Positions 25,040-34,346 are shown, counted from the stretch's first letter. The stretch is DNA of 64,000 nucleotides from an uncultured Acetatifactor sp. (GCA_910584235.1 CAJTZD010000001.1:186001-250000); one strand, 5' to 3'. The notes: generated by a model not told the origin, from the letters alone. Numbers and translations: made by a program.

Positions 25040-26812
25040 TCATTCCACCGCCTCAAACCCGAAAATCCTCACCTCTTCGCTCCCCCATGTCTCCAGCGGC
25101 TCAAAAACAAGCCGGGAACAGTCTGAGATATCCACATCATATTTTCTCAGGCGCAGATAATTATTTTCTTCTTCCACTACCACTGTTCTGCTTCCGTCCG
25201 GGCCGTAAGCAGTGACGCGATATCTTTTCAGCATAGTTGCCGGCATGCGGGATGGCACGCAGGACAGGAGCCTGTTGTGGAACATATTGCGATTCATGCT
25301 GTTTTCTGGCCAGGGCAATGTCTGCCGGTTCAGGTCGCTGTCGAACACCAGACGGATACGACTGATATGGCATGGCGTTTCGAAGACATATGCAATTTTG
25401 TTGCCAATCTCCCCCGACCACGCGTGAGCCTCTCCTGCCCGATCCCGATCCGTTCCGTCCCGTAGGCATTCCAGCCCATAGCCCTCTCCCTCAAGAACCG
25501 CCTTTTCGCACAGCCGGCTGACCTGCCTCTGGAAATGAGGCAGATAGCAGTCGTCATCCATCAGGAGATCCTGCAGATATGCGATATGGCTTTCTGAAAT
25601 TTCTTTCGGCAGACACCTTTGCGTCACCGCAATATATGCGGCGGTGCCCACAGCCTGCCCCAGCATCGCACATGTGCCCATGACACGGCAGGAGCTCAGC
25701 GCCGCATGGGAAACGGATATATTCCGCCCCGCAAAATAAAGATTCGGTACATCCTGGCTGTACAAGCAGCGATACGGTATCCCATAAGGAGGTTCTACCG
25801 AATGGTGGATGGTGGGCTTTTCGCTGGTGCGGAAACCAGCCGGATGATGATCGTCCATGGTCCATCCGCCATAGGCCACCTCATCAGGAAAGTTCCCCCC
25901 GGACTGCACATCATTCTGATTCATGATATACGCCCCTTCATACCGCCTACTCTCCCTCTTACCCGGCAAAGCCCCCATCCAGGTCAGCCGCCAGTTTCTG
26001 CTCTTCTCCCTCTCCTGGGGGCTGTTCTTCAGGTAATCCCAGATTCCATAGGCCAGGGGAAGGAGTTCGTCCCGGATTTCCTCCGTGTCTCCGATGGTGT
26101 CCCGCATTCCCCCCAGTTCCAGATACCAGAAGTTTTCAAGGGGACTGCTCAGGTCTGCCTTTCTGTGGACAAGCTGCTCTTCCGTTATCTGTTCCGCCCA
26201 GTCAGGAGGAATGAACGCCTGGGGCTCCCCGGTTTCTTCCGCCTGAAACATACAGGACATCCCCATAGTATAGGCATCGGCCTGTATTGGCTGGATGGAC
26301 TCGCCAAATTCCTTTCGGGCCTCCCTGCCTTCCCGGAAAGACGCGCCAGTCAGCGGCGCCAGGATACTGTCACCGGAGCAGTCTGCAAACAGGCCAGCTT
26401 TGACGCGGTGATATTTCTGGGTCGTCGTCTGCCATCCGGTAACAGTGTCAATCAAACCATCTTTCATGGACGCGTCCAGACAGGAACAGTTCAAAAGCAG
26501 GGTGATATTCTTTTCTTTTTTTGCGAGGCCATACAGGATCCCATCCCAGATATAGTAGTTCTTGTCCGGATTGCGGTACTGGTTTTCCATCATCATCTCT
26601 TCCAGCAAGCCTGTCTCTCTGTTGTTCTCCCCCTGGGCGCCGCATACCCACATCCGTATCTCGCTGGACGCATTTCCTCCCAGCATAGGCCTGTCATGCA
26701 TCAGCGCCACTTTCAGTCCGTGCCTGGCCGCCGCAACCGCTGCGCACAGTCCTGACAGGCCACCTCCCACCACACATAAATCAACGGTATGCTCGATTCT
26801 CTGAAATCCCAT
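25040..26812 (-). CDS. FAD-dependent oxidoreductase (FAD_oxidored family)
   Basis: 590 residues. The N-terminal dinucleotide-binding motif is DLCVVGGGLSGLCAAVAAAR. GGNASSEIRMWVCG, then FADCSGDSILAPLTGA and the C-terminal FAD region PNLYFAGRNISVSHAALSSC, match the PF12831 group often encoded next to plant-polysaccharide transporters. The last ~150 residues form a beta-sandwich-like tail. It follows the sugar ABC transporter genes after a 320-base gap that contains a terminator-like hairpin, so it may be expressed by read-through. The substrate is unknown; oxidation of a sugar or sugar-linked group is inferred from context. Confidence 0.85.
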   Translation of the reverse strand: MGFQRIEHTVDLCVVGGGLSGLCAAVAAARHGLKVALMHDRPMLGGNASSEIRMWVCGAQGENNRETGLLEEMMMENQYRNPDKNYYIWDGILYGLAKKEKNITLLLNCSCLDASMKDGLIDTVTGWQTTTQKYHRVKAGLFADCSGDSILAPLTGASFREGREARKEFGESIQPIQADAYTMGMSCMFQAEETGEPQAFIPPDWAEQITEEQLVHRKADLSSPLENFWYLELGGMRDTIGDTEEIRDELLPLAYGIWDYLKNSPQEREKSRNWRLTWMGALPGKRESRRYEGAYIMNQNDVQSGGNFPDEVAYGGWTMDDHHPAGFRTSEKPTIHHSVEPPYGIPYRCLYSQDVPNLYFAGRNISVSHAALSSCRVMGTCAMLGQAVGTAAYIAVTQRCLPKEISESHIAYLQDLLMDDDCYLPHFQRQVSRLCEKAVLEGEGYGLECLRDGTDRDRAGEAHAWSGEIGNKIAYVFETPCHISRIRLVFDSDLNRQTLPWPENSMNRNMFHNRLLSCVPSRMPATMLKRYRVTAYGPDGSRTVVVEEENNYLRLRKYDVDISDCSRLVFEPLETWGSEEVRIFGFEAVE

Positions 26813-26856
26813 TTTACTTCTTCTCCCTCTGACCTCGCGTATTCATTTTTATACCA

Positions 26857-26950
26857 CATGCCCGCCCCGGCGGGCACTAATTTCAATATTTGCCCTTTGA
26901 CAACAGACCTCCTGGTCTGTCATTGGAAGTTTACTTCCAAACTTTGCCTA
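26857..26950 (-). promoter_or_regulatory. three small perfect hairpins before the FAD oxidoreductase
   Basis: On the minus strand, TTGGAAGT/ACTTCCAA, ACAGACC/GGTCTGT and TGCCCGCCGGGGCGGGCA occur in sequence, the last ~45 bases before the start codon. GGGCAAATATTG lies just upstream of the last one, recalling the hairpins near other ribosome sites. Confidence 0.45.
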
Positions 26951-26960
26951 TATCTTGCAG

Positions 26961-27005
26961 AAAAGCGCCATGCAGCCGAGCTATTCCCAGTCCGCATGGC
27001 GTTTT
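26961..27005. terminator. bidirectional terminator-like hairpin after the solute-binding protein
   Basis: GCGCCATGC and GCATGGCGT arms bounded by AAAA on one side and TTTT on the other, 128 bases past the binding-protein stop. The remainder of 27,006-27,132 shows nothing else. Confidence 0.55.
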
Positions 27006-27132
27006 CCTTTATACTGCATAACGCTGAACACTGCCTAATGTAATCCTGCGCTTGAACTAGTCGGCGTCAAGCAGTCTGGTTTCACGGCAAGCGAAATCGT
27101 TAGCAGTATAAGATGCACTGCATTTGAATTTG

Positions 27133-28800
27133 TTAAAACGCATTGTCCAAATGCTTCTGCTGGAATTCCAGGTAATATTCATAGCCATATTGTGAAAGGC
27201 CGCTCACATAGGCATTCCAGCCCTCATCCGTTATTCCGTTCAAAATAGAATCGCATGCGAATGTGTCAATATACTCGCTCAATCCATCTGTCGTAAAGGA
27301 GAATTCCTCATTTGCATCAGCCGGAATAATGGATTGGGACATTGTCTGCTCCATGTAATACGGCTCATAATTCTTGACAGATGACCAGCGGACTGCGCCG
27401 TTTGTTCCGCTTGGATCTGTTCTGGATTTCAGCATCAGAGGGCCGGCGTTCACCATGCCAACGGTAGCTGCGAATGTAGAAGTGCCCGCATTGCTTGCAA
27501 TCTCGCCGTATCCCATTTCGGTCGCTTCCTCAGCGGTGTAAATACGGTTTGTCGGCTCACCGTCAACATATTCCCAAACCAGGCCTTCCTCTCCATAAGC
27601 TGTGGCAAAGCTGCCCGCTTCATCTTGAGAGAAATAGTCCCACAGCTTCATGGCCGCTTCCACATTCTGGCATGCTGTAGTAATCACATAACAGTTGCGG
27701 CTGGCACCGTTGAGATTTGCCTGTAAACGGGGCGTTGTGCCCTCCGCAGAAACCAGAGGCATAGGAACATACTGGCTTTTCAGTTCCTCGTCAGATATAT
27801 AGGTATATGGAGCCCATCCTATAAATACCCCCACCTTACCGCCGGAAATATTCGAATTGTACTGTTCGTCTGTCTGGGTCGCTCCCTCTATATTCACGAG
27901 TCCCTCAGCTGTCAGCCTGTGGTACTCTTCCAGAAATCTGCGGTACTGGTCCGAGTCTACGATAGAGACGATCTTGCCGTCTACAATATCATAGTACCCT
28001 CCCCCCAAAGGGAGACCGAAGCTGTGTGCCAGTTCAACATAGCGCGAGGCCCAATGCTTGTGGCACCAGTCAAAAGGAATCTCATTGGATGCATCCCCGT
28101 CTCCATCGCAGTCATTATCCCTAAATGCAATCAGTACATTTTCCAGTTCTTCCATTGTCTCAGGGATATCCAAATTCAGCTGCTCCAGCCATTTCTGGTT
28201 GATCCACATGGTACCCGAGATAGCATTGAGGGGATTCACAAGGGTTCCTCCCATCATGCTGTAAATATGCCCGTCAGGATATGTCAGGAATTCTTTCCAG
28301 TCAGGAACGCTTTCCTCATAGAGGGCATACACATTGGGGGCGTAATCCTCAATCTTGTCCTCCAGAGGGAGGAACAGCCCTGTGTTATCGGTAATCTGGC
28401 TGTCGCTAAGCACCCCCCAGAACACGTCCGGCAAATCGCCGGTCAGCATGGTAGCCACCTTCTCTTGATCAATTGCGGGCTGCCACTCAATCTTGTAGCC
28501 CAAATCTTCCTCCGCTTTCCGCAGCATCAATTTGTATTTTGCAAAATCAGCATTGTCGGACACATCAGAGGGATGCTTATTAACTGCAATCCGAAGCGTC
28601 ACTTGCCCATCTGTCCCCCCTGCGGGCTCCGATGAATCCGATGAATTTTCATCTGAGGTCTGGGAATCACCGGACTCTGTCTTTTGTTCCTCTCCTTTTG
28701 GCGCAGACTCCTGGGAATCTCCGGACTGTGAGCCGCAGGCGCAGACACCAAGCATCAAAGACAACGCCAGAAGAACCGATACCATCTTTTTCTTTCTCAT
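27133..28800 (-). CDS. sugar ABC transporter solute-binding lipoprotein (LplA-like)
   Basis: 555 residues. Signal peptide MRKKKMVSVLLALSLMLGVC with lipobox GVCAC, then a Ser/Glu/Asp-rich linker (residues ~25-65). The body has the family pattern ATMLTGDLPDVFWG and EVDI-like ligand lobes (WAPYTYISDEELKSQYVPMP). Length and partners match LplA/YtcQ-type proteins for oligosaccharides such as rhamnogalacturonan fragments. It captures substrate outside the cell for the two permeases encoded upstream. No ATPase is present, which is usual: these transporters share MsmK-type ATPases. Confidence 0.92.
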   Translation of the reverse strand: MRKKKMVSVLLALSLMLGVCACGSQSGDSQESAPKGEEQKTESGDSQTSDENSSDSSEPAGGTDGQVTLRIAVNKHPSDVSDNADFAKYKLMLRKAEEDLGYKIEWQPAIDQEKVATMLTGDLPDVFWGVLSDSQITDNTGLFLPLEDKIEDYAPNVYALYEESVPDWKEFLTYPDGHIYSMMGGTLVNPLNAISGTMWINQKWLEQLNLDIPETMEELENVLIAFRDNDCDGDGDASNEIPFDWCHKHWASRYVELAHSFGLPLGGGYYDIVDGKIVSIVDSDQYRRFLEEYHRLTAEGLVNIEGATQTDEQYNSNISGGKVGVFIGWAPYTYISDEELKSQYVPMPLVSAEGTTPRLQANLNGASRNCYVITTACQNVEAAMKLWDYFSQDEAGSFATAYGEEGLVWEYVDGEPTNRIYTAEEATEMGYGEIASNAGTSTFAATVGMVNAGPLMLKSRTDPSGTNGAVRWSSVKNYEPYYMEQTMSQSIIPADANEEFSFTTDGLSEYIDTFACDSILNGITDEGWNAYVSGLSQYGYEYYLEFQQKHLDNAF

Positions 28801-28871
28801 TTTGTACCATCCTTTCTACTTCTTTTATTTACGTTTATTTCAAAAGGGATTTTCTCCCTTCCTGAAACCCC

Positions 28872-29771
28872 CTATCCCTTGATAGATCCGATCATGACCC
28901 CCTGCACAAAGTATTTCTGCAGGAAAGGATAGACACACATAATCGGAGCCGTTGCGACTACAATAACTGCATACTTCACTACCTGAACCTGCTTCAAATA
29001 CTCTCCCGCCAGCTCTCCGTCCTGAATGTCCGTCGCATTGTTTGCCGTCATCAGCATCTGGCGCAAAATCAGCTGCAGCGGATACTTTGCATCATCGTTC
29101 AGGTAAATCATCGCATTGTAATAGCTGTTCCAATAGCCTACGGCCACATATAAGGCGATTACCGCAATTATAGCTTTCGACAGGGGAATCACAAATTGGA
29201 AGAAAAATCTCCCATTCCCGCAGCCGTCTATTCTTGTAGCATTCAGAAGTTCTTCTGAAAGACTGCTCTCACAGAAACTGCGTATCAGAATGATATTATA
29301 GACAGACACGCAGCCCATCAGGATGACTGACCATCTGCTGTTGATCAAATTCAAGTCTTTTACTACAAAGTAAGTGGGAATCAGGCCTCCTGAAAAATAC
29401 ATTGTAAAAATCATCAGTTTCATGATAAGCTTTCTGGCCGGCAGATCCCTGCGCGACAGGGCATATCCTGCGGGAATACAGAAAGCAAGACCAAGCGCCG
29501 TCCCTGCCACCGTATATAGAATCGTGTTGTAATACCCTGTCAGTATCTTCCTGTTCTCCAGAACAAACTGATAACCAGTCAGATGGAACCCCTCTGGCCA
29601 GAGCAGAAAATGACCGGAGCTGACGGCTGTCGGACTGGATACCGATGCTATCAGGACAAAATATACAGGGTATATGCTCAGCACAATGGCGAATATGGCC
29701 ACGGCATATAAAAATACATCCAGGATCCTGTCCCCTAACGGTCTGTTTCTAAAACGCTTTCTTTTATGCAT
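28872..29771 (-). CDS. sugar ABC transporter permease (LplC/YtcP-like)
   Basis: 299 residues with six hydrophobic segments; the first is VFLYAVAIFAIVLSIYPVYF. The EAA-type loop is SEELLNATRIDGCGNGRFFF, which contacts the ATPase. The C-terminal PFLQKYFVQGVMIGSIKG is characteristic of the LplC subgroup. ATG 29771 follows GAGGTGGGAG. It is the second permease of the operon, 18 bases after the first. Confidence 0.93.
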   Translation of the reverse strand: MHKRKRFRNRPLGDRILDVFLYAVAIFAIVLSIYPVYFVLIASVSSPTAVSSGHFLLWPEGFHLTGYQFVLENRKILTGYYNTILYTVAGTALGLAFCIPAGYALSRRDLPARKLIMKLMIFTMYFSGGLIPTYFVVKDLNLINSRWSVILMGCVSVYNIILIRSFCESSLSEELLNATRIDGCGNGRFFFQFVIPLSKAIIAVIALYVAVGYWNSYYNAMIYLNDDAKYPLQLILRQMLMTANNATDIQDGELAGEYLKQVQVVKYAVIVVATAPIMCVYPFLQKYFVQGVMIGSIKG

Positions 29772-29789
29772 AGTCTCCCACCTCTTCTC

Positions 29790-30729
29790 TTACCACAATG
29801 CAGAGCCGCTTATTTTTCTGGTAATGCTGTTCACTACTGTCAAAAATGTGAAATTGATTACATTATTAAACAGGCTGACTGCCGCTGAAAAGCTGTACTT
29901 ACTGTTCTGGAGACCCATTTTGTAAGTATAAGTCGAAATAACCTCCGAAACAGACAAATTCAGGCTGTTCTGCATGAGAAAGTTCTTGTCAAATCCAACG
30001 GACATGATGGAGCCGCATCGCAGAACCAGCATGATGAGAACCGTAGGGGCGATGGCGGGAAAATCCACATGGATAATGCGCTGCAGCTTATTTGCGCCAT
30101 CGATCATAGCCGCTTCGTGCAGTTCAGGATCGGAATTGGTAAGAGCCGCCATATAGATAATTGCTCCCCAGCCAACCTCCTGCCATACCCCCGTCCACAC
30201 ATAAATATGTGCGTATAAGCCTGGTTCTGCCATAAAGTTGACCCTCTGCCCCCCCTAAAGCTTCAATCATTGTATTGATCCAGCCTGAATTATAAGAGGT
30301 AAACGCATAAATCATCCCCACCACTACCACCACGGAAATAAAATGCGGCAGATATGTGATCGTCTGCGTGATGCGCTTGAACTTCATGCTATCGATATTG
30401 TGAAGGATCAAGGCAAAAACAATGGGGATCGGAAATGTAAGGAAACTGTAAAAGCTAATCACCAATGTGTTGCGGACAACAGGCCAAAATTGCGCCGAAT
30501 TGAAGAAATACCGAAACCATTTAAGCCCTGCCCACTTGCTCCCTACAATGCCGTCCGCAAAATTGAAATCCCGAAATGCAATTTGAATGCCATACATCGG
30601 TGCATAACAAAAAATGATGATCATGACTGCTGCGGGGAGCAGCATCAGATAAAGCGCCCAATTCTGTCTGGCAAGACGCAGTTTCTTTTTAACTTCCATC
30701 CCTCTTGATCCTGTTTTTGTCTTTCCCAT
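29790..30729 (-). pseudogene. sugar ABC transporter permease (LplB/YteP-like), frameshifted
   Basis: Two overlapping frames together make one LplB-type permease. From ATG 30729 (after GAGGAGG) the first frame runs through YLPHFISVVVVVGMIYAFTS to MIEALGG and then goes out of frame. The second frame resumes as FMAEPGLYAHIYVWTGVWQE and ends TVVNSITRKISG at 29790. The switch falls on a run of seven G on the coding strand (30249-30255). Six G would restore one continuous frame of about 312 residues with the EAA loop DPELHEAAMIDGANKLQRII intact. It is either phase variation, a recent mutation or a sequencing error. Confidence 0.85.
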
Positions 30730-30790
30730 CGATATCCTCCTCATATAACTCCATACCTCAATCTTTTGGATCTTCGTTCTTTGTAAATTC

Positions 30791-30803
30791 ATATTACTAA
30801 TAT
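30791..30803. promoter_or_regulatory. dyad in the divergent transporter/AraC intergenic region
   Basis: ATATTA-C-TAATAT is a perfect 13-base dyad between the divergent permease and AraC genes. It could be an operator for the AraC-type regulator, though AT-rich palindromes arise easily by chance. Confidence 0.3.
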
Positions 30804-30876
30804 ACAAAATTTTTCTCTTTACATCCTTTGTTTTTTTGCTCTATATGCTTATTTTTCACAAAATATTTTCTTTTTG

Positions 30877-30906
30877 TTGACAGAATTTCCATTTCCATGC
30901 TACCAT
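30877..30906 (+). promoter_or_regulatory. possible promoter of the AraC-type regulator
   Basis: TTGACA (30877-30882) is followed after 18 bp by TACCAT (30901-30906). The -35 is perfect; the -10 matches four of six. Confidence 0.4.
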
Positions 30907-30967
30907 GATCATGATACATGTATAGTATTTGTCAACTATAGGCAAAAGTAATTGGGGGGATAACAAT

Positions 30968-31882
30968 TTGGATAGACAAAAATTAGAAGAACGTCTGATT
31001 GACGACATCTGTAATTACATAAAATATCTGGAGAGTGAGCCATTCGGATACCATATCACCCTGCACCAGACAGAAAGTGCCCTTGGCATGTATTTCCACC
31101 ATTTTCTTAGGTATAACCAGCACAGCTGTCAGATCTGTAATGAAATAAAACGTTCTAACCAGGCATGGGGACACTGTGCCTCGCGGCAGGGAAAAGTCGC
31201 TGCGGCAGCATCCAATCATGCCATTCTGGGAACCTGTTATGCCGGGGTAACAGAGTATGTATTCCCATTATATAAGATTTCAGGAAAACAGTGCGGGTTC
31301 CTGTGCTTTAGCGGCTATACCGCAGATCCTGCGAACTCTGTGGAAAGGGCATGTGCCGCGGCCCGGCGCTTCAGGCTTTCCAAGGAAAAACTCACCCGCG
31401 CTGCCGAAAGCCTGAGCCGGGACATCCCTGCTTTTGAGACACTGTCCGCCCAGGCTATTCCGCTCCAACATATGTTCATGCTCCTTTTCCACTTTCTGAA
31501 TCCGAAACAAATCGATACAAATGCCGTAGACTCTCCTGAAGCCATTTACCTGAACATGCTCTCGAACATCAACCGTTCGTTTCGTGATCCTGATTTTTCA
31601 CTAAAAATCCTGGCCGACAAAATGAACCTGAATTACTCTTATATCAGCCATATTTTTTCGAAATATTGCGAATGCTCTTTCCCTCAGCACTTACGTTCCC
31701 TCCGGATCGAGACGGCAAAAAAATATCTGGAATACACAGATGACGCCATCTCCTTAATTTCCAGTACATGTGGTTTCAATGATTCTAATTATTTTTCCCA
31801 TATTTTTTTTGAGGAAACCGGATTGACGCCTACGCAGTGGAGGCGCAGGTACGGTACAGAGTCCAGCATACGCAATCCTTAA
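30968..31882 (+). CDS. AraC-family regulator with PocR-like sensory domain
   Basis: 304 residues from a TTG at 30968, chosen because GGGGGGAT lies just upstream; a TTG 39 bases earlier has no ribosome site. The N-terminal ~170 residues resemble the PocR ligand-sensing domain, with Cys-rich SCQICNEIKRSNQAWGHCAS and a hydrophobic core. The C-terminal domain has two AraC helix-turn-helices (LKILADKMNLNYSYISHIFS and ISLISSTCGFNDSNYFSHIF), ending in the typical GLTPTQWRRRY. Divergent from the sugar transporter, which it presumably activates. Confidence 0.9.
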   Translation: MDRQKLEERLIDDICNYIKYLESEPFGYHITLHQTESALGMYFHHFLRYNQHSCQICNEIKRSNQAWGHCASRQGKVAAAASNHAILGTCYAGVTEYVFPLYKISGKQCGFLCFSGYTADPANSVERACAAARRFRLSKEKLTRAAESLSRDIPAFETLSAQAIPLQHMFMLLFHFLNPKQIDTNAVDSPEAIYLNMLSNINRSFRDPDFSLKILADKMNLNYSYISHIFSKYCECSFPQHLRSLRIETAKKYLEYTDDAISLISSTCGFNDSNYFSHIFFEETGLTPTQWRRRYGTESSIRNP

Positions 31883-31884
31883 AA

Positions 31885-31914
31885 GAAACCCTCCGAAATC
31901 TTTCGGAGGGTTTC
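31885..31914. terminator. bidirectional terminator between AraC and ilvC
   Basis: GAAACCCTCCGAAA and TTTCGGAGGGTTTC form a 14-bp stem with loop TC, three bases after the AraC-type stop codon. The A- and T-rich flanks serve both convergent genes. Confidence 0.85.
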
Positions 31915-31949
31915 CCTGGTTTGCGGTTATTTTTCTGACTTGAAATCTA

Positions 31950-32969
31950 TTAGTTGTTGATCAGCTTGTCGTCCTCATTGTTCCAGCTGTAGAGCTTGCG
32001 GATCTCCTCGCCCACTTTCTCGGCGGGATGCTCGCTGGCCAGCTTCCGCATGGCCTTGAAGTGCACCTGCTTCCCGGCAGGGGACATGTCAAGCAGGAAC
32101 TCCTTGGCAAATGTTCCGTCCTGGATGTCGCTTAAGATCTTCTTCATGGTCTTCTTGGTCTCCTCGGTGATGAGCTTCGGCCCGGTGATGTAATCGCCGT
32201 ACTCAGCCGTGTTGGAGATGGAATAGCGCATGCCGGCGAAGCCGCTCTGATAGATCAGGTCTACGATGAGCTTCATCTCATGGATGCACTCGAAGTATGC
32301 GTTCCTCTCGTCATATCCGGCCTCCACCAAAGTCTCGAATCCAGCCTGCATCAGAGCGCATACGCCTCCGCAGAGCACGGCCTGCTCGCCGAAGAGGTCT
32401 GTCTCGGTCTCGGTGCGGAAAGTGGTCTCCAGCACGCCAGCCCTTGCGCCGCCGATGCCCAGGGCGTATGCCAGGGCGATGTCCTGGGCCTTGCCAGTGG
32501 CATCCTGCTCCACGGCGATCAGGCAGGGAACGCCCTTGCCCTCCTGGTACTCGCTGCGCACGGTATGTCCCGGCCCCTTGGGCGCGATCATGGTCACGTC
32601 CACATAGGCGGGCGGCACGATGCAGCCGAAATGGATATTGAAGCCGTGGGCGAACATCAGCATATTGCCCTCCTCCAGGTTGGGCTCAATGTCCTTTTTA
32701 TAAAGGTCAGCCTGCTTCTCGTCGTTGATCAGGATCATGATGATATCCGCCTGTTTCGCGGCCTCAGCGGCGGTGAACACCTCGAAGCCCTGCTTCACGG
32801 CCCTGTCCCAGGACTTGGAACCCTCGTACAGGCCGATGATCACGTGACAGCCGGACTCTTTCAGGTTCAGCGCATGGGCATGTCCCTGACTGCCGTAGCC
32901 GATAATCGCGATGGTCTTTCCCTCCAAAAGGGACAGATTACAGTCTTCCTGATAAAAAATCTTTGCCAT
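31950..32969 (-). CDS. ilvC: ketol-acid reductoisomerase
   Basis: 339 residues, class I length. It converts acetolactate or acetohydroxybutyrate to the dihydroxy acid with NAD(P)H. The Rossmann motif is IAIIGYGSQGHAHALNLKES. The Mg-binding/knotted C-terminal domain includes DLFGEQAVLCGGVCALMQAG and GMRYSISNTAEYGDY. The start is ATG 32969 after GGAGGAAACG; the upstream in-frame ATG at 33008 lacks a ribosome site. Last gene of the ilv operon. Confidence 0.96.
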   Translation of the reverse strand: MAKIFYQEDCNLSLLEGKTIAIIGYGSQGHAHALNLKESGCHVIIGLYEGSKSWDRAVKQGFEVFTAAEAAKQADIIMILINDEKQADLYKKDIEPNLEEGNMLMFAHGFNIHFGCIVPPAYVDVTMIAPKGPGHTVRSEYQEGKGVPCLIAVEQDATGKAQDIALAYALGIGGARAGVLETTFRTETETDLFGEQAVLCGGVCALMQAGFETLVEAGYDERNAYFECIHEMKLIVDLIYQSGFAGMRYSISNTAEYGDYITGPKLITEETKKTMKKILSDIQDGTFAKEFLLDMSPAGKQVHFKAMRKLASEHPAEKVGEEIRKLYSWNNEDDKLINN

Positions 32970-33135
32970 TTTCGTTTCCTCCGTTTTATGGTTTTTATTT
33001 ATGTTCATTCCTGCGCATCATGCCGTATGTCCTATTCCGTCTTATGTTGGCCGAATCTGACATCCATTTGATACTGCAAGGGACAAATATCTATCCACGC
33101 GAAAGTGCTTCCCGCAGCCTCCTGCACCTAATCCC

Positions 33136-33636
33136 TCAGTCAAAGTGCACCACGGGCTCCGTGCCGCGACCCAATCCGGCGATGCCTGTCCGGGCCAGTT
33201 CCAGTATCTCATATCCCTCCAGCAGCCCGATAAAAGCATCGATCTTCTGCTGGTTGCCCGTCAACTCAATCATCAGGCTCTCCGGCGCGATATCAATGAT
33301 CTTCGCCCGGAAGATGTCCGCTACCGAAATGACACCCTGCCTCTGTTCCGCGCTGGCGCGCACCTTGACCATAATCAGCTCACGGTATACGCTCTTTTCC
33401 GGCTTCAGTTCTTTGATATTCCGCACATCCTCCAACTTGGACACCTGTTTCTCGATCTGCTCCAGGATCTCGTCGTCGCCGGAAGCCACAATGGTAATAC
33501 GAGTGATGCGGGGATCCGAGGTCACGCCTGCGGTAATACTCTCCACATTATACCCCCGCCTGGCAAAAAGTCCTGAAATCCGGCTTAAAACGCCGGAAGT
33601 ATTGTTGACCAGCAATTGAAATACTTTCTTCTGCAT
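33136..33636 (-). CDS. ilvN: acetolactate synthase small subunit, canonical copy
   Basis: 166 residues, normal for IlvN/IlvH. The N-terminal ACT domain VFQLLVNNTSGVLSRISGLF binds valine for feedback inhibition. GRRGYNVES-like (ARRGYNVESITAGVTSDPRI) and the C-terminal ARTGIAGLGRG follow. It activates and regulates the large subunit. ATG 33636 follows GGAGAGGG. Third in the ilv operon, after a repeat-bearing spacer that separates it from a second small-subunit gene. Confidence 0.95.
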   Translation of the reverse strand: MQKKVFQLLVNNTSGVLSRISGLFARRGYNVESITAGVTSDPRITRITIVASGDDEILEQIEKQVSKLEDVRNIKELKPEKSVYRELIMVKVRASAEQRQGVISVADIFRAKIIDIAPESLMIELTGNQQKIDAFIGLLEGYEILELARTGIAGLGRGTEPVVHFD

Positions 33637-33669
33637 CCGATTTCCACCCTCTCCTCATTTTTCGATATT

Positions 33670-33727
33670 CCATGGAATGCCTTTCTTCCATGGAATGCCT
33701 TTCTTCCATGGAATGCCTTTCTTCCAT
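33670..33727. repeat. three perfect 18-bp minisatellite units between the ilvN genes
   Basis: CCATGGAATGCCTTTCTT is repeated exactly at 33670, 33688 and 33706, followed by CCAT. On the transcribed strand each unit reads ATGGAAGAAAGGCATTCC, offering an AAAGG ribosome-like site and an ATG. An open frame through it (MEERHS repeated) is not convincingly a gene. Confidence 0.9.
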
Positions 33728-33832
33728 ACTATATGCCGTTTTCAGCCATTCGCGGAAACGTTCGCTATCCGTCTGTTTATCCAAAAAATCCTTTTGTTAT
33801 CATAGCAAGTCCGGGCAGAAATGTCAAGATAT

Positions 33833-34327
33833 TCAGCCCTCATCGTTCTCTGCGCACTTAGAGAGCGCAACCGTCCCGGTGCGGGCCACCTCCACGATGC
33901 TGATGGTCTGAAGCATCTTGATCATGAGCTTTATCTTCTCAGGTTCATCGCAGATCTGAATCATCATGAAATGCTTGGACATGTCAACGATCTGGGCTTT
34001 CATAATCTCGCATAACTCCATGATCTCCCGGCGGTTGTTCTTGTTATACTTGATCTTGATCAGCATCAGCTCTCTGGCGATGCACTGCTGCTCCGCAAAG
34101 GTCTTCACCTTGATGACATCCAGCTTCTTGTTCAGCTGCTTCTCGATCTGCTCAATGGTGCGCTCGTCTCCGCTGCTGACAATGGTCATACAGGATACGT
34201 CGCGGTTATCCGTCTCCCCCACCACCAGACTGTCAATGTTAAAGCACCGCCTGGAGAACAGGCCGGCTACCTTGCACAGCACGCCGGAGCGGTTCTCCAC
34301 CAGCACGGAATATATTCTCGTCTTCAT
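33833..34327 (-). CDS. second acetolactate synthase small-subunit paralogue
   Basis: 164 residues from ATG 34327 after TTAGGAGG. Clearly homologous to its neighbour: IYSVLVENRSGVLCKVAGLF, then SRRCFNIDSLVVGETDNRDV, and a C-terminal VARTGTVALSK. It is diverged: the FARRGYNVES stretch becomes FSRRCFNIDS, and positions around the effector-binding Asn/Gly loop differ. It sits between ilvB and the canonical ilvN. It could tune sensitivity to a different amino acid, or pair with a different large subunit. A hairpin (34347-34362) precedes its ribosome site. Confidence 0.88.
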   Translation of the reverse strand: MKTRIYSVLVENRSGVLCKVAGLFSRRCFNIDSLVVGETDNRDVSCMTIVSSGDERTIEQIEKQLNKKLDVIKVKTFAEQQCIARELMLIKIKYNKNNRREIMELCEIMKAQIVDMSKHFMMIQICDEPEKIKLMIKMLQTISIVEVARTGTVALSKCAENDEG

Positions 34328-34346
34328 AAATAGCCTCCTAATTCCA

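Noticed and set aside
33548..33784. minus-strand frame encoding MEERHS repeats between the ilvN genes
   Set aside because: Overlaps the start of the second ilvN in another frame and consists mainly of the 18-bp repeat; treated as repeat DNA.
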